From Otis tarda (lineage: Eukaryota > Chordata > Aves > Otidiformes > Otididae), in the NCBI GenBank assembly GCA_026413225.1, contig CM048557.1, forward strand, positions 18,268,871-18,332,870: a stretch of DNA of 64,000 nt, written 5' to 3'. The position numbers and the translations under genes were made by a program. Position 1 is the first letter of the stretch, and every line of letters begins with the position of its first letter. Below the pieces are notes generated by a model. That model ran no database searches and was not told where the DNA came from. It saw nothing but the letters and a program-made list of their open reading frames with translations. Of this stretch, positions 36,801 to 46,658 are shown one piece after another.

Positions 36801-37470
36801 GGTATTATTAGACAACCTCAGATTTGTGTTAGTGTAGGCTTTTTTTTCCCCTTTGAATTCTATTTGGTAGTATGCAAGGAGAACCTTAAATATTCTGCTG
36901 ATAAGGAATGGGTTTTGTACCAGTCTTTCACACTTTATCTTATTTTTAAGGAGCCAATAATTTGAGGCACTGTCTGTTTTTGAACTGGTAATAGTTTAGT
37001 GGGTAGGAAACCTATACTTCCAAATTCTTAGGTGAAAAGTGATAGAAGCCGTGAAGCTACTTGCATAGGGTTTTTATTAGCTAGACTTACTCTCTCTTGC
37101 CTTTTTGTAGCTGATGGGGTTTCTGGTGTCTCTCTGCAAATGAAAGGGACTTCTGGAGAGTCAGCTCATTGCAGAAATAGCAGAAGGCTGTTCACTGAGA
37201 ATAATCTCTTACAGAGACACGAATTCACAGCAACAGCATTTCTTCTGCTTTATTTCCCACAGCACTAGGCTAAAGTGGCTCAGCCTTCCGGACATTACAA
37301 GCTTGTATTGCTCCTTTATTTGTTTAACACCTTTTCTGAGCTATAGGTCGCTGATGTCAGATCTGACCCACTTAAGGTATGTTTCATGTTCTTCTACACG
37401 CTCTAATTGTAGCTTTCTCGTTCCCCAAGGGGTCTCCTTCATTGCTGTTTTCCTCACACTCCCTCTATGC

Positions 37471-37504
37471 TTTCTTAATAGACTCTCTTTCTTAATAGAC
37501 TCTC
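37471..37504. repeat. 17-bp tandem duplication
   Basis: The unit TTTCTTAATAGACTCTC occurs twice in perfect tandem. Two identical copies suggest a recent replication-slippage event. It lies in non-coding DNA. Confidence 0.9.
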
Positions 37505-37997
37505 TCTCAAAGGATAGATGCCCAGTACAAGGTCTTGCTTAAAAGGGCCAGATCCTTCAGAGCTGCAGAATCAGTCTGCATGATGTTAGAGGTACTCAGT
37601 TGTGAATGATCTGAGAAATATTCTTGTAATTATTCCATTACTTTTTCATAAATGGAGTATTTCCAGAATGCCAGTCGCCACAGCTTTGGGTATATCTGGT
37701 CAAGAATTTGTCTTTGGGTTACGTGTAGCCTTACGATTACTCTAGGTATATGTGTGTACTACAGGTTCCATTGCAGCTGCTCTTTGAAGGGTCCTTATCG
37801 GGATTTCTGTCCCTAAAACTCACTAGGAAGCCTGGTAGGTTATGGCATCTGCTGCTTAATGGTGATCATAACTGTCTTCCTGTGAACTTGGCAGTCTCAC
37901 CCTTTGCACGCTAATTCTTTCTTTGTCCTGGAAACTCTAGATGACAGGGACTGTTTTTAGTATAAGATGTGATAATGTTGAGTGGTTCTTACCTAAG

Positions 37998-38002
37998 CCT
38001 CC
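37998..38002. repeat. Left target-site duplication of the solo LTR
   Basis: CCTCC directly precedes the TG end of the LTR and is repeated exactly after its CA end at 39128-39132. Confidence 0.88.
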
Positions 38003-39127
38003 TGTTGTAGTTCAGCCCCGATCGGGATCAGACTATGCAGTCTCTCTCTCCCTCCCCCCACCCTCCAAGAGAATAGGGGGAGATGATATAAGAAAAACGG
38101 CTCGAGGTTTGAGATAAGGACAGGGAGAAATCCTTAAAGTTACTGTTACAGGCAAAACAGACTCAACTTGGGGAAAACTGTTCATTTATTACTACAAACA
38201 GCAGGATAATGAGACAAGATAACCTCCCTCCACCCCTCCCTCTTCCCGGGCTTAACATTATCTCTACTACCTTCCCCTCCTGAGCAGCACAGCGGGGAAG
38301 AGGGAATGGGGGTCGTGGTCAGTTCATCTCGTGTTGTTTCACGCCGCTGCTTCATGGTTGGGGGAAGAACTCCTCACATTCCTCCCCTGCTCCATTGTGG
38401 GGTCCCACCCCTACGCCACAGTCCTTCGTGGAACTGCTCCGGTGTGGGTCATCTCTTCCACGGAGTACAGTCTCTCCAGAACAGCTGTCCCAGCGGGCCC
38501 TCCATGGGCCACAGCCGCCTTCAGTCATCCACCTCCCACGATGTGGGGTCCTTCATGGGCTCCAAGTGGATCTCTACTCCTCCGTGGACCTCCATGGGCT
38601 GCAGGGGGACAACCTGCTCCACCATGGTCGTCACCACGGGCTGCAGGGGAATCTTGGCCAGGAGCCGCATTGCTCCTCCCCCTCCTTCTTCACTGACCTT
38701 GGCGTCTGCAGCCGTTCCTCACAACAGGCTGGTGGATGTCTCTCAGGATCTTTTTTACATCTTATTCACTTCTCATCTCCTCTCCACTTCTTGCAGCCAG
38801 GCCGGGCCGAGTCGAGCCCAGTCGGCTGCCCGGCGTGAGGCCAGAGGGTGAGGCCTGCAAGGCCCACGAGGCTCGCGCCTGCCCCTCTCTGCCCCCACTC
38901 AGCTGCTTCACATCTTCTTCTCCGTTTTTTTTCCTGTTTTCCCCTTCTTAAATACGTTATCGCAGAGGCGTTATCACGGAACATTCTGCTACCAATTGGC
39001 TCAGCCTTGGCCAGCAGCGAGTCCGCCCTAGGCCCGGCCGAGTCCACTGAACAAAGGGGAGCAACTTCTAGCAGTTTCCTACAGAAGCTGTCACCTTAGG
39101 CCCCCCCTCACTAACAAAACCACAACA
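38003..39127. mobile_element. Complete solo ERV LTR with 5-bp target duplication
   Basis: An 1125-bp LTR beginning TGTTGTAGTTCAGCCC and ending AAAACCACAACA, so the ends are TG...CA with the short inverted repeat TGTTG/CAACA. It is flanked by an exact 5-bp direct repeat CCTCC (37998-38002 and 39128-39132), the mark of retroviral integration. No gag, pol or env and no second LTR adjoin it, so it is a solo LTR left by recombination between two LTRs. On the minus strand there is an AATAAA signal (38185-38190) and a TATTTAA box near 38949-38955, so the sense strand may be minus, but this is not settled. The right part recurs as 7489-7959. A 5-bp duplication fits ERVL- or ERVK-type elements; the family cannot be fixed by eye. 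The 181-codon ORF inside is composition-driven. Confidence 0.93.
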
Positions 39128-39132
39128 CCTCC
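39128..39132. repeat. Right target-site duplication of the solo LTR
   Basis: CCTCC directly follows the CA end of the LTR and matches 37998-38002. Confidence 0.88.
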
Positions 39133-41892
39133 GCATGCTTCCACAGGTTAAGAACCAATAATTGACTGTTGTCGGTAGTTCTGTCAGTTTTGTATTGTGC
39201 ATCTTGTGTTTTAACCACGTATTTCTGAGAAATGTCTACGGTTATTTTTCATTGTCTAAAGCCACGTATGAGCAATGTAAATCAGTGAGTCTTCTGGTTC
39301 TTAGGTATTTGGATCCCTTATGTATGTCCGGCTTCACACTTGCTTTTGGGCTGTTCTCTGCCAAAGTGCTTGTATATTGTGTCGATGATGCAAAAATCCA
39401 ATTAGCTCTTTTTTATTCTTATTTATTCCTCCACAGTAAGACTAGATTACATTTTTTTTATTTCTCAAGTACACTTGTAGAACTTGTAGGTTCAAGACAG
39501 CACAGTTGTAAAAGTTTCCTGTGGCCAGTATTCTCTGTATAATCTTGAAAAATTAGTGCAGGTGTCTAGCTCTGATTTGTTGCAAATTATTTATTAAAGA
39601 TAATTCCATATTTCTCGATGCTCTATATAAAAAGCCGTTCCTGTCTGCTCTGTTATTTTTTTAGAGGTTGCCTTGACCTTGTAGTTTTCCTTAAAATATG
39701 TAGTGATTTCATTTGACATGTAGTGGTTTTTATTTGTGTCTGCAGTCTGTCAGTTAGCCGAAGATGTTATTACATATTTGTTAAATGCAGGCTGAGGTTG
39801 GTGTTGTACAAGACAAGCCATATCTACAGTCATTGCTGTGAGCTAATCTTATCTCCTGGAGCAAAGCATTTCTGAGGAATTTCTAATTTTGACAACTAGG
39901 ATCAAATGTCTGACTTCTGAGGGCTGACAATAACGCCAGGGGCTGAGCTGCTTTGTCCTGTTGATAGCAACTGCACGGTTTAAAAACCACACTAAATGCC
40001 AGGGAACCATGCTTCTTAGTTGGTTAGGTTCAGGGTGTGTGTGTGTTTAGGGTAAGGCATTAGCTTTAGAAGTCTTTATGGGGGCAGAAACGCTGCGGCT
40101 GCTCAGGGGTAAAAATAGTTCTGGGTTTTCAATGGCTGCATTCCATGGCTGGAGCCTGAAATCATGAATCAGGCAGGGCTCAGCTCTCGGTCTGCGCGAG
40201 ACCGACTGCAAGAGCTCGGCAGACAGACACTGAGGGGAGCCGCTAGCTGAGATGAGTCCGGGCCCAGCACCGCTGATACTCTGGGAGGGACCTGTGTTGC
40301 TTGTACACTCTCAGCAAGGTATCGTACATTAATATTTTGATTTCCAGTAGGAGTGTAGTTACTTGAGTGTGAATAATTAAAAATCTACTGAACTGTGCAA
40401 GCTTTCCCACTAAACCAACGATGACTTTAACAAAGTGTCTGTTCTGTGAGAATTTAGCTTCACAGACACTTGTAGCTTCACACCTTACAACCTTCCAGAG
40501 ACCTAGGATGATATATTGTGATTGGAAGGGCGTGCTGCTCATTCGCACTTGAACACTGGTTTTGTGTGAATGTTTGTCCCTGATTTTTGTATGGCAGTTT
40601 TTTTTCCAGAAATTTCTAGCCTGGAAATTCCTGGGAATTTAGGTACATGAATAGTTAGTAGTCTTTCAAAGCTTTTCTGCAATAGTGCTTTTAAAAAATG
40701 CTACCTAAAACATGGATGCTTAACTCAAAATGCTAAAGGTTCAAACTCTGTCGGTGTTGTGGCTTGAAATCTATGCAGGTTTAAATCCCGTTGTGCCAGA
40801 GTTCAGATGATTATTCTCAGTGGTTTGAAACATGGCACAATTTCATGAAAGAGTGAATTTTGTACTTACAGTCAGGACTTTTTGTTGAAAGTGTTGCTAG
40901 GATGCTACCAAAGATTTGTGACCAACGTTATCTTTGAAAGCGGTAAACAAAAGCCTTTTTGTGGTGTGTAGTGGTTTTTTTTTGTTTTTTTTTTGTTTTG
41001 TTTTGGTTTGGTTTTGTTTTTTTGTGGAGTTTTTTTTTGTATCCCTGAGACTTTTCAAATATGTATCCTCCAGGCCATTGCTAGTAGGACCTTGAGAAAC
41101 TGATGTTCCTGCAGTTTTTGGCGTGCCCTGTGAGTGGAATAACTGTATGATCCTCCTTCTGGAGCGAGTGGCTAGAAGTACCCATGCCAGCCACGTGTGT
41201 CTGTTCCATTATTGCCCAGGGCAAAATCATGCAGATCCACACATGGTAACCTCGCAGCCAGGCTCAGCATTCAAGTGTATTCATCCGTTTTCTTTCTAGG
41301 CCCTGGGATGCAGCTGCGCAGGCTTGTCTGACACTCTCAGCATATCTACTTGTGCGGATCTGCTCTGTGCTACCCGACATGCCGGGTGCAGCTGCAGGCA
41401 CCCGCCTTTTGCTTTGCTGGCACTTTACCCATAACATGGTCACCTACAGCTGTGCCGTCCCCAGGTACTGCTGGATGGGCTTATGCTGGAAGAACTTGAT
41501 AGCTTAGCGTGGTGCTGCGTACCAGTGATCATGCTTTAGCAAACCCACTGCCAAAGCTATTTGTGCCTCATTTTTTTTTTCTCTTCTAGTGCACTGGCAC
41601 AGCTTACTTCCCTGAACAATACTGATCTTCAGAGCAGAAGATACTGTTTTCTCACATAGTTCCCATACTGTGAGGCTGGTCTGTAACAGATAACCAAAGT
41701 GAATTTGGGAAATCTCACATGAAAAAACAGCTTTGTGAAATGAGAAGCATATTCCTCTAAGATGAGGAGTAAAACTGTCGAAGTCAAAGTAGTTTCATGC
41801 CGTAAGCTAAGTTAGTGAGGTGCTAGGTACATTTATAGGATATTAGCAAACATCAGGAATTTACAAGTCTGTATAGTTTTATTTTACTTGAG
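39133..41892. other. Unrecognised DNA with a CpG-dense patch
   Basis: No gene is recognised. A CpG-dense patch with a small stem-loop lies at about 40185-40275 (see findings), and a T/G-rich tract at 40972-41040. The frame at 39162-39542 (126 codons) has no known domain and low-complexity hydrophobic composition. Confidence 0.5.
40972..41040. repeat. T/G-rich low-complexity tract
   Basis: About 70 bases of T runs broken by G or GG on the plus strand, similar in character to 3675-3779. Confidence 0.88.
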
Positions 41893-42060
41893 ACGTCTTA
41901 GTGCGTAAGGCACTGCGCTTGGGTGCAGGACCTGGATTCTATTTCAGCCTTGCTGATGGAATTGAGTCACCTAATTTTCTTGCTTTTTGATTCCCAATCT
42001 GCATAATGAGGATGATTTTACAACAGAGGTGTTATGGGAATAAAATCTATTTGTCGCGAA
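41893..42060 (+). mobile_element. MIR-like ancient SINE relic
   Basis: The plus strand shows the MIR/CORE-SINE order: CTTAGTGCGTAAGGCACTG, then ACCTGGATTCTATTTCAGCC (MIR CCTGGGTTCGAATCCCGGC), then TTGAGTCACCTAATTTTCTT (MIR AGTCACTTAACCTCTC), then CAATCTGCATAATGAGGATG (MIR CATCTGTAAAATGGGGATA), then AGGTGTTATGGGAATAAAAT. The spacing fits. It is heavily diverged, as an ancient repeat should be. Identified by eye only. Confidence 0.65.
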
Positions 42061-42849
42061 CGTAAGTGGTAATGCCATCTTTACCCCTTCAGATTTGCCA
42101 AATTAACTGCCACTGCACCACTCCTGCGTGGCCCATCCCACTTCTGGAACGGGTTTTGTGTTCTTCTCACTAATGCCATTTTGAGTTGTATAAAGTCCGA
42201 GGACAAAAATAGATGCTGTAATCCTCCCTACCTGTGTCCTATGTGCTGGCCTCACTCTACGCTCCCCTTTTTGGGAGGTTCAGTAAGAGTTAGAAATATG
42301 TTGCAGGACATTAGGTTAGTCATCAGCCCTGCACAAAAATAGTTGAATGAGTATTTTAAAGCAGTGACATGGCAAAACTGTTGGTGTAACTCTACCAATA
42401 GCAGAGCTGCCTAAAATAACAAGAACATGAGAAAGTCTTTTCTAACTGCGGCACTTTATCTAATGCCATTTTTGCCTACTGTGAATAAAGCAATGAGAGG
42501 TATCTCAAATATTTAGTCAGTGGTCCCAGATATTATGTGCCTTTGTGTTAGGAATTACAACACTTCAGACTATCTGCCAGAGTTGTCAGCTAAGGTGAAA
42601 TAAGATTTGGATGTTTGCCCAAGCTGTCTGGATTTAATTATCCTGTGAAACCTCATTAGATTTGAGCTGCACCTGTGATACTAAGAGAGAACTATTTTGA
42701 AGGTAGTTCAGACCCTGATTCATAGCTCAATTTAAAAAATACTCTTTTAGAATCTGAAAGTTTGTGCATCTCCATATACTTTGTTACAAGTAGTGGTCAG
42801 TCCTGATCTGATTTTCTGAGGGGGCAGGAAATAGAGAAGATGCATTTGG
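42061..42849. other. Unrecognised DNA
   Basis: Nothing that I can identify lies between the MIR-like relic and the old CR1. Confidence 0.5.
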
Positions 42850-43465
42850 TAGCCAGAATGATGTTGACAATTTGGAGATACAGCCTGAAAAAAAAAGGGT
42901 AAATGCAATGTATTTCACTTGAGAAATAATCTACTGCATAAATACAATAGACCTGTAAGAGAAGATCTGGGGGTTATTGTGGTTCACAAGGTGCATTTAA
43001 GTCAGGAATGCTGTGTTGCTTCAAAAAGCAAAGCCAAGCAATGCAAAACCAGAACATATTGCCCGTGAGACCTGTGAAATGATCCATCTCTTTGGCACTT
43101 AGTACAGATTCAGCTGGGGTATAGTTCAGATTTTGGGAGCTGCAGTTGAAAGATGTGGATCAGCTGGACAATTTGATAGGACTGTGGTGAGAATGGTCAA
43201 GGTCAAAATAAAATCTAAAGGGAAGATTGCATGAACTGGAGTTCGTTGGTAAAGAAGAGATTGCTAAGGATATTTAACAACATCTTACAAACACAAATGG
43301 CTGCTGGAAAAAGGAAGGGTGTAAGGTAAGAAGTCACAGGATAGAGATTTAGGTTTGTTAATAGATGAAGTAAATGTCTGTCTGGGGTGACATAGATATG
43401 ACCTCTTCTGCTGTCATCCATGTGGTCTTTTCAAGTCCCTCCCAATTCTATGATTCTGTAATTCC
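42850..43465 (+). mobile_element. Old, decayed CR1 LINE 3' region
   Basis: The plus strand shows worn CR1 landmarks in order: AGAAATAATCTACTGCATAA, GAAGATCTGGGGGTTATTGT and CACAAGGTGCATTTAAGTCA (the ORF2 ...DLGV...LNMS region), and a terminal CCCAATTCTATGATTCTG (43440-43457). Stops and indels are too frequent for any ORF. The divergence is far greater than in the other CR1 copies, so this is an older insertion of a different subfamily. Confidence 0.75.
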
Positions 43466-46400
43466 ACATGATTACATGCTTTGAGTTGGAAACTAATGTC
43501 CTTATCCTCTGCAGCAGACAATGTGCTCGGTGTCTCCCAGAGACTCCGTTCCTGAGCGAGGGCTGATGCTATGATAGATCATAGTAGCTGGGCAGAGGGA
43601 AGGGGTTGGGTGGATATGTAATTGTTTGACAGTCGTAAATAACGAGGAGATGTGAGTCAGGAATGATTGGTTATCCTCAGTTTCTCATGGTACAAAAGCT
43701 GTAGGACAACCACCTGAATTGTCAGGTGGTAAATGCAAAACATGGAAGGAATTTTTTACACTGTATTTAGTTAACCCAAGGAACTTATTGCTGTTAGATA
43801 TGTTGGGTGCCAAAAGCAGTTAGACACTATTATGCCAGCAGATCTGTCAAAAGCATTTAAACATAAATATAGCAGTTCCAGCTTGGGAATTTCCTGAGAC
43901 ACATATTGCTGCAGGCTGGGATTGTATACCATGGAGGCTATCGCTATGTTTGTCCTCTGTTCTTACACTCTTGGCACTTGCAAGTGGTGTCTGTCAGAGT
44001 TTGAAGAGAGAGCTGGGTCCAAAATTTATTGAAGGAGGGTTTTCTCTTTCTCCAGTCTTCAGCGCACAGCCTATGGAGGCAGCCACATACCTGATAATCA
44101 GCACATTTAAAATAGCCTTTTGCCTGTCAAGATCTGAGAAGAGCCCTGACCGGGATGACTTCTCTTCCCATCTGAGAAGCATTTTGTCAGCACTCCCACT
44201 TCAATCCGAGAAGTGCCGTGGAACAGCTGGGGTGGAGTGGGAAGAGGCAGCAAAAATTCAGTCCCAGGCATTGGGCGTTCTCATATCTTTGCTGGGAATT
44301 TCAGGGCATGTGCTTCCTAGATTATTTCCAGCCTGAACTCTGCTGTGAAGTATCAAGTCTTTGCTGTTCAGGATAAGTTAGGAAGCCCATCATGAGAGAC
44401 ATTTCTGAGTATGGAGCTTGGCATGGCTTATAGGAGGAATTGCAAATAGCCAAGAGGTATGTGAGCAAGGTCAGATAAAAAGTGCATAAATGCTATATGT
44501 GTCAATTTTTCTCTCACAAAATTGCCCTGTCTTTTGATGATATTATGAATGATCCTAAAATAATTTCTGTAGCTGACATGCTGCCATTCTGTTAGGGTTA
44601 TGTGTTGTGAGGACATGACTGTGGGATTGATATGCCAGGAGGTGACATGTGAGCAGGAGACTCTTGGTGCTTTTCAGCCTATAAGTTTTCCTCTGCTGAC
44701 ACTAAAGCCACCGTGCTGACAAGAGTAAGCTATGAATTTTACCTGTGGGGCAAACAATTCAAAGTGTTGACGGAAGAGGATTGAGTACAATGGCAGAGGC
44801 TGTCTGCCAAATGAACACAAGGCCAGGAAAGGCCATAACGAGAGCTAAGCACCTCTGGTCATGTTCAGCTTGTTACAGAATAGGGTCTGATGGGTCAACC
44901 TGCTGGAGCGTATTGTTGGAGGGAATATTCCTGGCAGACACTGTGCAGATTGATAACAAAATGGAAATCAGGCAGAATAATGTCCACATGAGAAGTCCTT
45001 AGACCAACAAAATGCGAGCCATTTTGTACCCAGTAAGGTGTACTACAGCACAATGCCTTGATCAGTGAGCAAAAAGACTGGGTTTTAGATTTGGAAATGT
45101 ATTGCAGTACCTAGATCTTTTATTGGGAAGCTAAAAATACCTTTACAAACCTGGAACAAAGCTATAGGAGACAAGAGTCTTTTGAGGGTTGGCTGCATTG
45201 CAGGGCAGTTGTACTTGGTAATGGTTGGAAATCATTTTTCAAGTAGAAAAATTGTATACTTGTGAAATCATCCCCAGAAGTTCATTAATGTCTTTCTATG
45301 TATTGTTTTAAGATCCTCTGCTCTGTTTTTCTAACCTTAAACCTTTTAAGACAAAGCAAAAGCATCCCATAATCTACAGCCCCTGAAGAAAGTCTTCAAC
45401 TTAAAACTGAAAAAAGAAAACATCACTTTAACATTTCTTCTGCAGATTTCACTGCAAATGATTCCCAAATCATGTTATACATCTTCTGAATTAAAAAGCA
45501 GCAACACTCTCAAAAGTGGCAGTACTTCATAGACACGACAAAAAATTACCACACCAGGCCAAAGCATTGACGCAGCTAATCTGGACATTGGCCAATACTG
45601 CATAGCTTAGAAGCCCCTCAGTGGTTGGTTTCTCTCATCTTTTAGAAATAAATTTTAAATCCTATTTAACGTAAGTGTGAATGTTCTAACGAGCCGTGCA
45701 GAGGTCCAGTCCTAGTGCATGTCCTGCAGAGGTCTTGGGAAGGAAGGCCCTTGGTTGTGATCAGGTGGTGTAACTATAGCCAGAACTGATGTTGCACAAG
45801 AGGAATTTTTATCCTTTGCAGAATTTAGTGCAGGCTGTGAGCTAATTTAAGTTAATGCTTTCTGAATTAGTCCCTGTAATAGGATCTCATCATAGACTAC
45901 TTGACTCAAATCACCTGAACAATGCACCCTCCTGTGGCCTACCTGGCTCTACTCTCCTATCCTTGCCCTTAGCAGCCCCTATATCCATTTTACACCACCT
46001 ATACCAGAATGATGCTGTCTGGGACAGAATGTGCCTGATGCTGGAAAATCCCCAAATTGTTTTGATAGCAGCTTTGCAGTTGCTTTGTGTGTTCGGAGCA
46101 GCCAAAGCAGTCAGATGTGGAACTGAGTAACTGACCTTTAATGTTGCTGACATGTGCTTACCTTAAAAAAAATTTAGCCTGAAGGTTAATAAAATAAAAT
46201 TAAAAAATAATAATAAAATAAAGCATTTTTATGCAGTACTTTTAGCGCTCTTGGTAGTCCTTGTGGAAGTGACAAATATGCCCTCAGGGTTTGCAATATG
46301 TATTGGGTGTTGCTTATACCTTATAATGAATATTCTAGTGGCTCTTCTACTGTAGTTATTTCTGAAGTCCCAGCCAGAATGGGAGATTTTTCTGCAGGAT

Positions 46401-46629
46401 GTTGTACTTGGTGCACACGAATTCTTTCTGAACTTTCGATCTGCTTTGCTGAAATAGAATGTCCCTGCAGAAGAATTTGCCTTCCTGATATTGAACTAAT
46501 AATATGAATCTGTATGTGTGTCCATTTGAAAGGATTGGTAACCACAGAGCACAACTCAGTTGTAATAGTACTCAAGTTATTATTGTGAAATTCGTGTCAA
46601 GTTGTTTGTTTTCTTTTTTTTTTCCTGGA

Positions 46630-46658
46630 GCTGTATTTAATGATATTTTAAATACAGC
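46630..46658. repeat. Perfect 11-bp hairpin
   Basis: GCTGTATTTAA (46630-46640) and TTAAATACAGC (46648-46658) are exact reverse complements around the 7-base loop TGATATT. It is not followed by a T run and lies in no known repeat. Confidence 0.75.

Larger units (their letters stand above)
30805..38002. other. Unrecognised DNA, 7.2 kb
   Basis: The second-longest unannotated stretch. I see no convincing exon, RNA gene or repeat family. It contains A or T runs (33299-33311, 34390-34403, 35784-35797), an imperfect 19-bp tandem duplication at 32278-32316 and a perfect 17-bp tandem duplication at 37471-37504. The last five bases (37998-38002) are the left target duplication of the LTR. Confidence 0.55.

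Noticed and set aside
38306-38851. Plus-strand open frame of 181 codons, with overlapping 147- and 121-codon frames
   Set aside because: Lies wholly within the solo LTR; three frames open at once reflect GC-rich composition, not a retroviral gene.
43950-44336. 128-codon plus-strand frame with a hydrophobic N-terminus
   Set aside because: No recognisable domain, no splice context that I can defend, and length within what chance gives in 64 kb on six frames.
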